Assembly: GCF_032773895.1 (NCBI RefSeq)
Contig: NZ_CP120416.1
Location: 1,052,001-1,116,000 of the forward strand
Reading direction: 5' to 3'
DNA from: Teredinibacter sp. KSP-S5-2
Lineage (GTDB): Bacteria; Pseudomonadota; Gammaproteobacteria; Pseudomonadales; Cellvibrionaceae
DNA: 64,000 nt
A program made the translations under genes and the position numbers. The first letter of the stretch is position 1, and each line of letters begins with the position of its first letter. This document shows positions 15,129-23,465 of the stretch, piece after piece. The notes beneath the pieces were generated by a model. That model made no database searches. It saw only the letters and a list, made by a program, of their open reading frames with translations, and was not told the origin of the DNA.

Positions 15129-16610
15129 ATGACGTTTTACAACTATGCCCAGCAAACACCGTGGGCGATTTCCGAACGTGTTTTGGAAACGATCCTCAGT
15201 ATTGCACAGCGAAAGAATGATGTGCAGCAGTGGGTCGCGGAAAACATCAATGACCAAATGCTGGAAACGCAACTCAGTGAAGTGCGTGAGAGTGTGGCCA
15301 TTGTGTCGGTGGTTGGCCCCTTGTTTCGCTATGCGAATATTTTTACGCGCATTAGCGGCGCGACCAGTTACGAGCTTATTGGCAAAGATATGCAAGCGCT
15401 TTTAGCCAACCCAGATATTCATTCGATTATTTTAAATGTGGATTCGCCTGGTGGTGAAGTCAATGGTGTGTCTGAGCTGGCAAAAATAATTTATAGAGCG
15501 CGGGGCATTAAACCGATTTATGCCTATGTCTCTGGCGATGCCGCATCCGGTGCCTATTGGATCGCGTCAGCAGCAGACAAAATTATCGTATCCGATACCG
15601 CAGAACTCGGATCAATCGGTGTGGTGGCGACAGTACGCCACTTTAAAGATGACAACGTAATTGAAATTGTTTCATCACAAAGCCCGCACAAACGACCCGA
15701 TGTCTCGACGGATGCCGGAAAACAACGGATTCAAAATCGTATTGATGAACTTGCTCAGGTCTTTATTGACTCGGTGGCAAAACATCGAGGCGTTGATTCG
15801 GCGATTGTTGAAAACGAGTTCGGCGGTGGGGATGTGTTTATTGGGAAACATGCGGTGACCGTAGGGCTCGCCGATAAGCTGGGCAGCTTGGATTCGGTGA
15901 TTGAAGAATTGAATAAAAAAAATAATAAAAATAAAAAAAGGCGACTTGATACTACGCAGAGTTTTCCATTACACCCCGCACCTTCGCGGGGTGTTTCATT
16001 TTTACAGCATGAGAAAAACACCATGACGCAACATACCTCCGAGCCGGAAACACCTTCGCCACATTCTGCTACAACATCAGCGGTCAATACGCCGACCGAC
16101 GTGGTATCCCTTACTGCTGCCTATCCGCAGCTCGTGGAAGACATTCAATCCACCACCCATTCAGTTTCGTTTGAACAAGGAAAAGCCGAAGGCAAAAAAG
16201 AAGGTGAACAAGCAGGTATTCAAACGGGAAAAGATGAAGAACGACAGCGTATTGCGGCCATTTTGGGTGATGACGCGGCCAAAGGTCGGGAGCAGCTTGC
16301 ACAACACTTGGCATTTTCCTCTGACATATCAGTGGAGATGGCGGTGAGCACCTTAAACGCCGCGCCGGTTCAACAGAATACGCCGACTAAACCGACATCG
16401 AGTTTTGAGCAGGTAATGGCCGGGATTCAAAACCCGGAGATTGCTCCTGCCGCTGAGGATCAGGAGGGCGAGGATGATGAACAGAAAAAAATGGAAGCGG
16501 CGGCACAGCGTATTGCCAGCTATTCCGTCAAGCATTCACACAATAGTCAAAACACACAGAACACACAAAATATACAAAATACACAAAAAACATTAGGAGG
16601 TGAGGTATGA
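15129..16610 (+). CDS. S49 head maturation protease (lambda GpC-like) with in-frame scaffold extension
   Basis: A 493-residue protein. Residues about 60-260 are an S49/SppA-type serine protease: NVDSPGGEVNG near 105, then SGDAASGAYWIASAADKII with the nucleophile Ser in SGAYW near 142, and the LGSIGVVATV strand. It trims the scaffold and capsid assembly. From residue about 299 the frame runs on, without a stop, into a Glu/Gln-rich scaffold part, the same nested layout as lambda C/Nu3. The junction carries a terminator-like hairpin. Start ATG 15129 is chosen because the upstream extension (from 15030) is a hydrophobic leader unlike the family. The C-terminus ends in an Asn/Thr/Gln repeat. Confidence 0.85.
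   Translation: MTFYNYAQQTPWAISERVLETILSIAQRKNDVQQWVAENINDQMLETQLSEVRESVAIVSVVGPLFRYANIFTRISGATSYELIGKDMQALLANPDIHSIILNVDSPGGEVNGVSELAKIIYRARGIKPIYAYVSGDAASGAYWIASAADKIIVSDTAELGSIGVVATVRHFKDDNVIEIVSSQSPHKRPDVSTDAGKQRIQNRIDELAQVFIDSVAKHRGVDSAIVENEFGGGDVFIGKHAVTVGLADKLGSLDSVIEELNKKNNKNKKRRLDTTQSFPLHPAPSRGVSFLQHEKNTMTQHTSEPETPSPHSATTSAVNTPTDVVSLTAAYPQLVEDIQSTTHSVSFEQGKAEGKKEGEQAGIQTGKDEERQRIAAILGDDAAKGREQLAQHLAFSSDISVEMAVSTLNAAPVQQNTPTKPTSSFEQVMAGIQNPEIAPAAEDQEGEDDEQKKMEAAAQRIASYSVKHSHNSQNTQNTQNIQNTQKTLGGEV
15971..15999 (+). other. Terminator-like hairpin inside the protease/scaffold reading frame
   Basis: ACACCCCGC (15971-15979) and GCGGGGTGT (15986-15994), a perfect 9 bp stem, then TTCATTTTT. 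It is located just before the internal ATG at 16023 yet lies inside an open frame. It could lower transcription, or pause ribosomes and set the protease-to-scaffold ratio. Confidence 0.7.
16023..16610 (+). CDS. Nested scaffold protein (Nu3-like, in-frame internal start)
   Basis: A 195-residue product from the internal ATG 16023 in the same frame as the protease. It is acidic and helical, with a Ser/Thr/Pro-rich start, a central KAEGKKEGEQAGIQTGKDEE coiled part and a repetitive Asn/Gln/Thr tail, all typical of phage scaffolds. In lambda the Nu3 scaffold is likewise made from an internal start in C. The ribosome site is weak (GAGAAAAAC). It overlaps the decoration gene by four bases. Confidence 0.68.
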   Translation: MTQHTSEPETPSPHSATTSAVNTPTDVVSLTAAYPQLVEDIQSTTHSVSFEQGKAEGKKEGEQAGIQTGKDEERQRIAAILGDDAAKGREQLAQHLAFSSDISVEMAVSTLNAAPVQQNTPTKPTSSFEQVMAGIQNPEIAPAAEDQEGEDDEQKKMEAAAQRIASYSVKHSHNSQNTQNTQNIQNTQKTLGGEV

Positions 16611-16990
16611 GTTATCCAGGTATTGCAGAAGGGTTTGTTGATCAGGGCAGCTCGGTTGTTGACAATTTAATTGCCGGTGAATTTCCAAGAGTGGTGATGC
16701 AGGTTACCGTCGGGGGTGGTGTGGACTATCCCGCTGGCGCTGTTATTGGTGAAATTGATGATGAACAACTCTTTGTCTTCAGCGCCGCCGGTGCCGAAGA
16801 CGGTTCGGAAATTCCCGAGGCGGTGTTGGCCGCACCGGTGGATGCGACCCAAGGCCCTGTGCAAGCAATGGCGTATTTTTCCGGTCACTTTAATTCGCAG
16901 GCGTTGACATTGGGAGACGGTCATACACTGGAAACCGTGCGTCGTGCTTTTCGTATTCGTTCGATTTTTCTTAGTGCCAATCAAGCTTGA
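16607..16990 (+). CDS. Head decoration protein gpD
   Basis: A 127-residue lambda gpD-like protein that trims the capsid surface as trimers after expansion. It has the family's Gly/Val-rich beta barrel (VDYPAGAVIGEID) and a C-terminal RRAFRIRSIFLS strand. A strong AGGAGGTGAGGT ribosome site overlaps the end of the scaffold gene, as expected for a high-copy protein. Confidence 0.85.
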   Translation: MSYPGIAEGFVDQGSSVVDNLIAGEFPRVVMQVTVGGGVDYPAGAVIGEIDDEQLFVFSAAGAEDGSEIPEAVLAAPVDATQGPVQAMAYFSGHFNSQALTLGDGHTLETVRRAFRIRSIFLSANQA

Positions 16991-17006
16991 TCTGAGTTGT
17001 AAAGAA

Positions 17007-17130
17007 TCTCAATTTTTTAATAACCCTATGTCGGTCACTCGACATCCATCGTTTCGCGCATTCTCCTTTTCGTTTTTTTAATTATTTTTTTTCATTTTTT
17101 AATTCGTTTCTTCTCATTTTTGTATTCGCA
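17007..17130 (+). promoter_or_regulatory. U/C-rich leader before the major capsid gene
   Basis: About 120 bp of pyrimidine-rich, purine-poor coding-strand sequence with repeated TTTTTT and TCATTTTT runs. It contains no hairpin with a T-run. Similar leaders precede several other virion genes and may bind ribosomal protein S1 or carry a promoter. Confidence 0.4.
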
Positions 17131-17192
17131 ACACACGGCTCCCGGTAGGGAAAGGCTGTGGGGTTTTGCGTGTCCGCGTTATAGGTAAGTTC

Positions 17193-18233
17193 ATGGATAT
17201 TTTTTCCACATTTGTGTTAAATCGGGTGGTGGAATCACTACATCGTCCCGCGTCGTTTTTACTCGATGCCTTTTTTCCCTCCGTGCAAACTGAAGACAGT
17301 GAAGAAATTCACTTCGATATTGATCAATCCAAGCCGCGCCTTGCGCCCTTCGTTTCACCTTTGGTGGAAGGCAAGGTGGTGGCGGAAGAAGGGTATCAAA
17401 CCTATTCCTTTAAACCGGCTTATGTGAAAGACAAAAGACGGTTCAATCCCAATGCGCCGCTGAAGCGTGCCATCGGTGAAACCATTGGTGGTTCATTAAC
17501 GCCGATGAACCGCCGGGAGGCTGCACTGAATAAATCGATGACCAACCAACTGGAAAATCTCACACGACGAGAAGAAGTTATGGCCTCAGAAGCCATGCGG
17601 TTTGGTCGTGTGACGGTATCCGGTGAAAACTATCCAACCAAAGTAGTAGACTTTAAGCGGCACGCCGACCTCACACGTGTCTTGCTGGGGAATTTGCAGT
17701 GGGGCGAACCCGGTGTGAACCCACTCAATGATTTGGAAGATTGGGCAAGTATTATTCAGTTAGTTTCGGGGGCGGCGGCACGCACGGTAGTCTTTGATCC
17801 GATGGCGTGGCGACTGTTTAAAGACAACGACAAAGTGGATAAATTGTTGGATAAACGTCGTGGTACAGATACGACGTTAAGCATTGATCCCATTGCCTTT
17901 GGCCAGGGAAATAAAAAAGTACGTTATGTCGGCTCGATTGGCGATTTTGAATTCTTTGTCTACAACGATGTGTATGTTGATGACGATGGTGTGGATCAAT
18001 CAGTACTGCCCAGTTACACCGTGCTCATGGGCAGTGCAGGCGAGTTGGAAGGCACTCGCTGCTATGGTGTCATCCAAGATGAAAAAGCCAATTACCAAGC
18101 TAATCGCTATTTTTCCAAATCCTGGTTAGAAGAAGATCCCGCAGTGCGTTGGTTATTGATGCAATCGGCTCCATTAATTGTGCCGTATCGTCCAAACGCC
18201 TCCATGTGCATTACTGTGCGACAAAGAGGGTAG
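17193..18233 (+). CDS. Major capsid protein gpE
   Basis: A 346-residue HK97-fold capsid protein of the lambda gpE family. Visible family features: an N-terminal helix with FFPSVQTEDSEEIHFDID, AYVKDKRRFNP, an E-loop-like stretch LNKSMTNQLENLTRREEVMA, and the C-terminal part ending VPYRPNASMCITVRQ. ATG 17193 follows AGGTAAG; an upstream TTG at 17166 is less likely. It is the main head protein and follows gpD, as in lambda. Confidence 0.92.
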   Translation: MDIFSTFVLNRVVESLHRPASFLLDAFFPSVQTEDSEEIHFDIDQSKPRLAPFVSPLVEGKVVAEEGYQTYSFKPAYVKDKRRFNPNAPLKRAIGETIGGSLTPMNRREAALNKSMTNQLENLTRREEVMASEAMRFGRVTVSGENYPTKVVDFKRHADLTRVLLGNLQWGEPGVNPLNDLEDWASIIQLVSGAAARTVVFDPMAWRLFKDNDKVDKLLDKRRGTDTTLSIDPIAFGQGNKKVRYVGSIGDFEFFVYNDVYVDDDGVDQSVLPSYTVLMGSAGELEGTRCYGVIQDEKANYQANRYFSKSWLEEDPAVRWLLMQSAPLIVPYRPNASMCITVRQRG

Positions 18234-18236
18234 TGT

Positions 18237-18761
18237 ATGAAACGTATTGTGACCTTGGTGACCTTCGTCATCGATGCGGATGAGGAAAATAAAAACACAA
18301 ATAACAACGGCAATAATCAGAGTTTTAGGACTCGCAAACCAAACCCTAAAACTATTCCGCCGTTGTGTGTATTGCCCATCGAGAATGATCGCGAGGCCGA
18401 GCAATTAGTGAAGCTGAAATTAGCCCGATGGGTAACCGAAGCCGATGCAGCACTTACCCTTGCCAATTCCACCAGTTCCTATTCGTCGTTAGGTATTGTC
18501 AAAGGCGAAAAGATCGGCCCAGCCGCTGGATTGATTGATGCGATTGTCGATGCCATTACCGATCTTGATCCCGCTGAGTTTGGAAAAGATAAAAAGCCAA
18601 ATGTGAAAGCGCTGGAGAAAATTCTGGAGCAGAACATTACCGCAGCAGATCGTGACCACGCTTGGGCAATCTACCAACAGCTTGTGGAAGAAGGGTTAGG
18701 GGATGACGGTGCAGAAAAAGATGATACAGATCTGTTTGCGGCCGGTACGGAAAAAAGCTGA
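18237..18761 (+). CDS. Hypothetical head-module protein (FI-like position)
   Basis: A 174-residue protein placed where lambda carries FI. The middle part is helical; the segment KPNVKALEKILEQNITAADR is a pattern also seen in small Mu-like phage proteins. The C-terminus is acidic. It may assist packaging or assembly. It overlaps the next gene by one base (TGATG), pointing to coupled translation. Confidence 0.55.
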   Translation: MKRIVTLVTFVIDADEENKNTNNNGNNQSFRTRKPNPKTIPPLCVLPIENDREAEQLVKLKLARWVTEADAALTLANSTSSYSSLGIVKGEKIGPAAGLIDAIVDAITDLDPAEFGKDKKPNVKALEKILEQNITAADRDHAWAIYQQLVEEGLGDDGAEKDDTDLFAAGTEKS

Positions 18762-19084
18762 TGCCAGTGCCTGAACAGTTTTCTCGCATGATTGATGCGT
18801 TATTTGTGCGCCTGGGTGTGGAAGCATTGTGGCAGCGGGGAGACGAAGAACCTGTTGCCATTTTGGTAATTCCTAAACGCCCGGAAAAATTGTTTGCACT
18901 CGGTGAAGCGGAAATACACGGTGAAGAACCGGTGTTTGATGTACGCCGCTGGCAAGTACCCGATTTGCAACTTGGGGATGTGCTAACGGTGGACAATGTG
19001 CCGTATCGTATTGAAGCGGAACCCACCTTGGAAAAAATGCATCTTGTGTGGGTAGCACAAACGTTACCACTGGCAACGATATGA
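18761..19084 (+). CDS. Head-tail attachment protein (FII-like)
   Basis: A 107-residue protein with the compact beta-rich pattern of head-tail joining proteins: ILVIPKRPEKLF, a central GEEPVFDVRR, then LGDVLTVDNVPYRIEAEPT. In lambda and related phages FII seals the head and receives the tail. It lies between two coupled genes in the right order. The family call rests on pattern and position, not on a firm motif. Confidence 0.6.
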   Translation: MPVPEQFSRMIDALFVRLGVEALWQRGDEEPVAILVIPKRPEKLFALGEAEIHGEEPVFDVRRWQVPDLQLGDVLTVDNVPYRIEAEPTLEKMHLVWVAQTLPLATI

Positions 19085-19623
19085 TCAATATCACGATTGA
19101 ATCCACACCGGAATTAACGCAATGGGCAGCGACGGTTGGCGCAACCGAAAACCAAATTCGTCGTGCAGCCATTAAATCGCTGAATGTGACCATTCGCTGG
19201 GTGCGTGCGCAGATGGCCAGAGAGGTCGCGGCAAAAACCAAACTGCGTGTCGGGTTAATAAAATCCGGCTTGTTAACAATTAAGGCATCACGCAGTCGTT
19301 TGCAAGCCACGGTGGGGTTATCTAAACGTAGTGGTCAAGTACCACTGTCCAAAGTGGGCAATGCCGTACAAAACGATCAAGGTGTGGTGGTTAAAAAGAA
19401 ACTGCATAAACACGCGTTCGTTGCGCGCATGCGATCAGGTCACGAAGGTATCTATCGCCGGAAATCTGATTCACGGTTACCAATCAAAGAGTTGTACTTT
19501 TTCTTTTCCCAGGATTTGCGCGATGCAATGGATTATTTCTCAGACGGGATTGCTTATCGCCACTTTGAACAACTTTTTGAACGCGAGATGCGTTACATCT
19601 TACGTTCAACCTTTCATAAATAA
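19081..19623 (+). CDS. Minor tail protein Z-like
   Basis: A 180-residue basic protein resembling gpZ of lambda: an N-terminal ATENQIRRAAIKSLNVTIRW helix and a KTKLRVGLIKSGL stretch, then a C-terminal helix. It acts at the head-tail interface. Start ATG 19081 overlaps the previous stop (ATGA); an earlier in-frame start (19048) would overlap the preceding gene more. Confidence 0.7.
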   Translation: MINITIESTPELTQWAATVGATENQIRRAAIKSLNVTIRWVRAQMAREVAAKTKLRVGLIKSGLLTIKASRSRLQATVGLSKRSGQVPLSKVGNAVQNDQGVVVKKKLHKHAFVARMRSGHEGIYRRKSDSRLPIKELYFFFSQDLRDAMDYFSDGIAYRHFEQLFEREMRYILRSTFHK

Positions 19624-19641
19624 TGTATTAAAAAGACAACT

Positions 19642-20130
19642 ATGTTGACCTCAATTTTAAATGCGTTGGTTGAATTGCTGTCGACTATTGTAGGGGTGGG
19701 CTATGTCGGCCTTGCCCCTAAAAAGAAAACCAGCCTCAATTTGCCCGCGTTGGTGGTGGAGTTAGTGGAACTGGAACCGGATACCGATCCGGGCACAGGC
19801 GAATTGGCTTTGCGTGCGCATTGGGAAGCGCGCGTGGTTACCTTGGAGTCACAACCCGAACCTCAGTCCTGGGAACTGGTGTCGGCGGTTTTATTTGAAT
19901 TATTTCAATCGCCTTGGATGTTGGAAAATGTTGGCTTGGTGCAAATAAAAAATGTGGCTCGAGATTATTTTTCGCCGGAATTTCAGGGGCATCGAATCTG
20001 GCTCATCGAGTGGGTACAGCCGCTTCGGTTGGGTGAGAATAAATGGGATACAGAAGGCATTGTGCCGCAGTCCATTTTTGTTTACCCACTGGGTGACGAA
20101 ACAGGCGAATTGATTTCTGAGGAAAATTAA
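19642..20130 (+). CDS. Tail completion/terminator-like hypothetical protein
   Basis: A 162-residue protein. A hydrophobic N-terminal helix (residues 1-22), then ALVVELVELEPDTDPGTGEL and WEARVVTLE give the alternating pattern common to tail completion and terminator proteins. Its position between gpZ and baseplate spike V fits a tail terminator or gpR/gpS-like role. Two bases separate it from the next gene. The function is inferred from position. Confidence 0.5.
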   Translation: MLTSILNALVELLSTIVGVGYVGLAPKKKTSLNLPALVVELVELEPDTDPGTGELALRAHWEARVVTLESQPEPQSWELVSAVLFELFQSPWMLENVGLVQIKNVARDYFSPEFQGHRIWLIEWVQPLRLGENKWDTEGIVPQSIFVYPLGDETGELISEEN

Positions 20131-20131
20131 T

Positions 20132-20692
20132 ATGGACATAGAATTTCGTATTAGCGAGCTGGATCGTCGTTTGGCCAATATGATCCAACTTGGCCGAATC
20201 GATACACTGGATTTATCGGGGGATATCCCGAAAGCCAAGGTTCGATTTGGCGAACTGGTTTCGCCTTTACTGCCATTTATTACTGAACGCGCAGGGGAAG
20301 ATCTGACTTGGTGGCCGATTGATCTTAATGAGCAAGTGATCGTGTTTTCGCCCAGTGGTACCCTATCAATGGGCATTATTCTAGGCTCGATCAATCAAAA
20401 GCGCTTTCCTTCTCCCACGAAGGATAAGGATTTACATTTCACCCGGTATTCAGATGGGGCGGAAACACAATACGATAAAAAAGCGCATAAACTCTCCATC
20501 ATTTTGCCCAGTGGCGGTACGACGGCATTGGTGTCCGATGGCGGAATTAAAATAAAGGGAAAAATAGACATCGAGGGCGATGTAACCATTGCCGGAGATA
20601 TTGACGCCTCTGGCGACATAACGGATCACACGCGAAGTATGCAAGCGGATCGGGATATATATGAAACACATTTAGCCACATATCACACCTAA
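20132..20692 (+). CDS. Baseplate assembly/spike protein gpV
   Basis: A 186-residue P2 gpV-like protein: an OB-fold N-terminus (IDLNEQVIVFSPSGTLSMGI) and a C-terminal beta-helix of repeating IxIxGDI units (KIDIEGDVTIAGDIDASGDI), ending with ETHLATYHT, where paired His could bind a metal ion at the tip. It pierces the outer membrane. It starts the P2-type baseplate genes. Confidence 0.85.
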   Translation: MDIEFRISELDRRLANMIQLGRIDTLDLSGDIPKAKVRFGELVSPLLPFITERAGEDLTWWPIDLNEQVIVFSPSGTLSMGIILGSINQKRFPSPTKDKDLHFTRYSDGAETQYDKKAHKLSIILPSGGTTALVSDGGIKIKGKIDIEGDVTIAGDIDASGDITDHTRSMQADRDIYETHLATYHT

Positions 20693-20765
20693 TATTAAAA
20701 GTGTTGTTGGAATAATACAAAATAATCTGGAAAAACTTTTGTTAATCCTAATACTCGGAGATAAC

Positions 20766-21107
20766 ATGCAGGGTGTCGATGGCAATACGGGAAAAGCTAT
20801 CTCAGGTATTGACCATCTGCGCCAGTCCATACGCGATATCTTAACCACGCCATTGGGTTCACGTGTGATGCGGGAAACCTACGGTTCCCGATTATTTGAT
20901 TTGATTGATCATCCAATTAATTCGGTGACAATAATTGAGATATACTCGGCTACGGCAGAAGCCTTGATGAGGTGGGAGCCGCGATTTGTAGTAAAGCGAG
21001 TGCAGGTGGAGTCGGTGGATCAAGGACAAATTATCCTGTTGCTTGAAGGTGACTATATACCACGGCGTGAACCGCTCATTTTATCTGACCTGAAACTGAA
21101 TTTTTAA
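20766..21107 (+). CDS. Baseplate wedge protein gpW/gp25
   Basis: A 113-residue gp25-like protein with the diagnostic LRQSIRDILTTPLGSRVM (residues about 17-34) and YGSRLFDLID motifs. Start ATG 20766 is preferred (GGAGATAAC upstream); a longer frame from 20739 adds an unlikely hydrophobic leader. It nucleates tail-sheath assembly at the baseplate. Confidence 0.87.
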   Translation: MQGVDGNTGKAISGIDHLRQSIRDILTTPLGSRVMRETYGSRLFDLIDHPINSVTIIEIYSATAEALMRWEPRFVVKRVQVESVDQGQIILLLEGDYIPRREPLILSDLKLNF

Positions 21108-21171
21108 TTTCGAGTTTACTCGAATTTATCTTCCTTCTTGCTAAATTGCTCTTCACTTTCTCGAGACGTCT

Positions 21172-22071
21172 ATGAGCCAGTTTTCTGCCATTGATCTTGA
21201 GAAGCTGCCTGCGCCGGATATAATTGAGACGCTCGATTTTGAAACGATTTTTTCGGCATTGCTTGCAGAGTTAACCGAAGCTTACCCGGAATTTTCCGCC
21301 GATGTGGAAAGTGATCCGGCTTATAAAATCTTACAAGTGTCTGCGTATCGAGAATTAATGCTTCGCGCAGAAATCAATGATCGCATTAAAGCTTTACTCT
21401 TGGCGTATGCGCGTGGGTCAAACTTGGATCACATTGTTGCGAGCTATTACCGATTGCAACGAGAAATCGTGTCTCCGGGAGATGAGTCTGCAATACCGCC
21501 TGTTGCACCAAAATACGAAGATGATGACCGACTTCGTTATCGGTCCCAATTAAGCTACGAAGGATACAGCACCGCAGGCCCTGAAGGCAGTTACATTTTC
21601 CATGCGCTTGCCGCCAGTCCATTGGTCAAAGATGCCAGTGTCCAGAGCCCAACACCCGGTGTGGTGGTGGTCACTGTGCTATCAAACGATGGTGCGGGAA
21701 TCGCCAGTGAAGCCTTATTGCAAACTGTTAACGCGCATTTAAATGATAAAACCATTCGACCACTGACCGATCAGGTATTGGTGCAGTCGGCAGAGGTTAT
21801 TCCGTTTACAGTTGAGGCCGAACTCATTTTGTTTTCCGGGCCGGATGAGTCTGTGGTTGAACAAGCGGCTAACATCGCATTGGATGATTATCTTAAAGCA
21901 CGACACAAGCTCGGACACGACATTACATTATCGGGAATGTATGCTGCACTTCATCAACCCGGTGTGCAGCAGGTAAATTTGTTATCACCAGTACAGAATA
22001 TTTCCGTACAGCGGTCACAGGTGGCATGGAATACCGAGAAAAAGATTACCTTGGGAGGGCGGGGTGAATAG
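21172..22071 (+). CDS. Baseplate protein gpJ
   Basis: A 299-residue P2 gpJ family baseplate wedge: EAYPEFSADVESDPAYKILQ near residue 37, AYARGSNLDHIVASYYRLQR near 82, GPEGSYIFHALAA near 138 and VTVLSNDGAG. The length is normal. It follows gpW and a 60 bp U/C-rich leader. Confidence 0.9.
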   Translation: MSQFSAIDLEKLPAPDIIETLDFETIFSALLAELTEAYPEFSADVESDPAYKILQVSAYRELMLRAEINDRIKALLLAYARGSNLDHIVASYYRLQREIVSPGDESAIPPVAPKYEDDDRLRYRSQLSYEGYSTAGPEGSYIFHALAASPLVKDASVQSPTPGVVVVTVLSNDGAGIASEALLQTVNAHLNDKTIRPLTDQVLVQSAEVIPFTVEAELILFSGPDESVVEQAANIALDDYLKARHKLGHDITLSGMYAALHQPGVQQVNLLSPVQNISVQRSQVAWNTEKKITLGGRGE

Positions 22072-22110
22072 TCACAAGTAAAGAAGACAAATTCCTGTCT
22101 ACCTATCTCG

Positions 22111-22593
22111 CTAGAGCTTAAATGCTTTCGATTTGGAAAAGACTTGTGTCACGAAGTATTTTCCGTTGATTTTTTTTATCGTGATATCGTTCGTAGAATC
22201 TATCTGAAATGGAAAGTCGTATTCGCCGGTCTCTGAAATCGATTCAATAACCTGCGCAGTTATCTCGTCTAGAATATTTATTTTTATGCTGTTGCGTTGA
22301 TAGGAATAACGTTTGGATTGAGCCCAATTATTTTTTAGCCCTTCGATAGTCTCTTCCTTGTTCATGGTGCTCATCTGTGTATTTCCCTCGATATCCATGT
22401 TCGATACCATAATATAGTCTTCGGACATAACGGACTCAATGTTCTTAACGTCCTTATTAATGAAGTAAGTATCAACTGTTAGCATAAAATCTTGTATTTC
22501 CTTCTCAGTAATGTCATTTGCATAGGCAAACGTTGAAAGAAAACAAAATATCAAGGATGAAACGAAGAGGGTGTATATTCTCTGAACGGACAT
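22111..22593 (-). CDS. Secreted NTF2/SnoaL-like protein (moron)
   Basis: A 160-residue protein with a clear Sec signal peptide (about residues 1-25, ending FAYA-ND). The mature part (about 135 residues) has the pattern of an NTF2-like fold: an N-terminal helix (FMLTVDTYFINKDVKNIESV), YIMVSNMD, then alternating strands ending KINGKYFVTQVF. No catalytic pair can be fixed. It lies opposite to the baseplate operon between J and I, with its own TATAAT-like -10 about 40 nt upstream. That makes it an accessory gene, probably active in the periplasm during lysogeny. Confidence 0.6.
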   Translation of the reverse strand: MSVQRIYTLFVSSLIFCFLSTFAYANDITEKEIQDFMLTVDTYFINKDVKNIESVMSEDYIMVSNMDIEGNTQMSTMNKEETIEGLKNNWAQSKRYSYQRNSIKINILDEITAQVIESISETGEYDFPFQIDSTNDITIKKINGKYFVTQVFSKSKAFKL

Positions 22594-22711
22594 AAGCGAA
22601 TCCCTTGCTAAATAAGACGGTTATTGATGTTGATCCATTATAGTGATTCTGACATCCCCTGGCAATTTAGGTCACTGTTGTGAGGTCATCGACTGCCAGT
22701 AGGAGGTCAAA

Positions 22712-23350
22712 GTGAGTAGGTCATTGTTGCCACCCAATCGTTCTGAGTTAGAACGCGCTTTGGAAAAAACACTGCAGCGCACCACATATATTCCAATTCC
22801 ACTGGATACGCTGTGGAATCCTTGGGCGTGCCCAGCGGTGCTTTTACCTTGGTTAGCGTGGGCTGTGTCAGTGGATTATTGGGAAAGTGGTTGGTCTGTT
22901 GAACAAAAACGACAGGCGATTGCGGATTCTTTATTTGTGCATCAGCAAAAAGGCACATTAGCTTCCATTGAGCGGGTATTAGCAAACTTAGGTGTGACGG
23001 CAAATATTCGAGAGTGGTTTGAATTTAATGGTCCACCCCACACCTTTGAGTTGACTGCATGGGTGAACGACAATTTTGGTGGTGATGACAGGCCTATATT
23101 AAATACCCAATTATATGCGGCATTAAAAGCCGCTGTGGATGTAACCAAGCCAGTACGAAGTCATTACACCTTTCGTATTGGTGTGCAATTACAACAAACA
23201 CTGCAATTTGCCTTAGCCAGTCGCGTTGCGAATCGAGCCAATGTGAGTCTTAAGGTAGTTGCTCCCACGTTCAGCAGTCAACTTCCTGTTCACCCGGTAT
23301 CAACACTCCGAGCGGTGAATGTGGTGCGAATACACGCAACGCTAGTTTGA
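22712..23350 (+). CDS. Tail protein I
   Basis: A 212-residue P2 gpI-like protein linking baseplate and fibres: LPPNRSELERALEKTLQR, LDTLWNPWACPAVLLPWLAW near 30, VDYWESGWSVEQKRQAIADS, then HQQKGTLASIERVL. It starts at GTG 22712, supported by AGGAGG at seven bases. Confidence 0.87.
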   Translation: MSRSLLPPNRSELERALEKTLQRTTYIPIPLDTLWNPWACPAVLLPWLAWAVSVDYWESGWSVEQKRQAIADSLFVHQQKGTLASIERVLANLGVTANIREWFEFNGPPHTFELTAWVNDNFGGDDRPILNTQLYAALKAAVDVTKPVRSHYTFRIGVQLQQTLQFALASRVANRANVSLKVVAPTFSSQLPVHPVSTLRAVNVVRIHATLV

Positions 23351-23455
23351 CCGTTAGTTCGTTTTTCAATTTTTATTTGTTTTTAACCTCTCAATTTCCG
23401 TACCGTTTTACGGTTGTTTAATTATTTCCCTTTTCTGATTTAAATTTTTTAAGAG
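23351..23455 (+). promoter_or_regulatory. U/C-rich leader before the tail fibre gene
   Basis: About 100 bp dominated by T runs (CAATTTTTATTTGTTTTTAA, TTTCCCTTTTCTG). A small ACCGTTTTACGGT inverted repeat lies in it. Same type as the leader before the capsid gene. Confidence 0.4.
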
Positions 23456-23465
23456 AGAACGTGCT

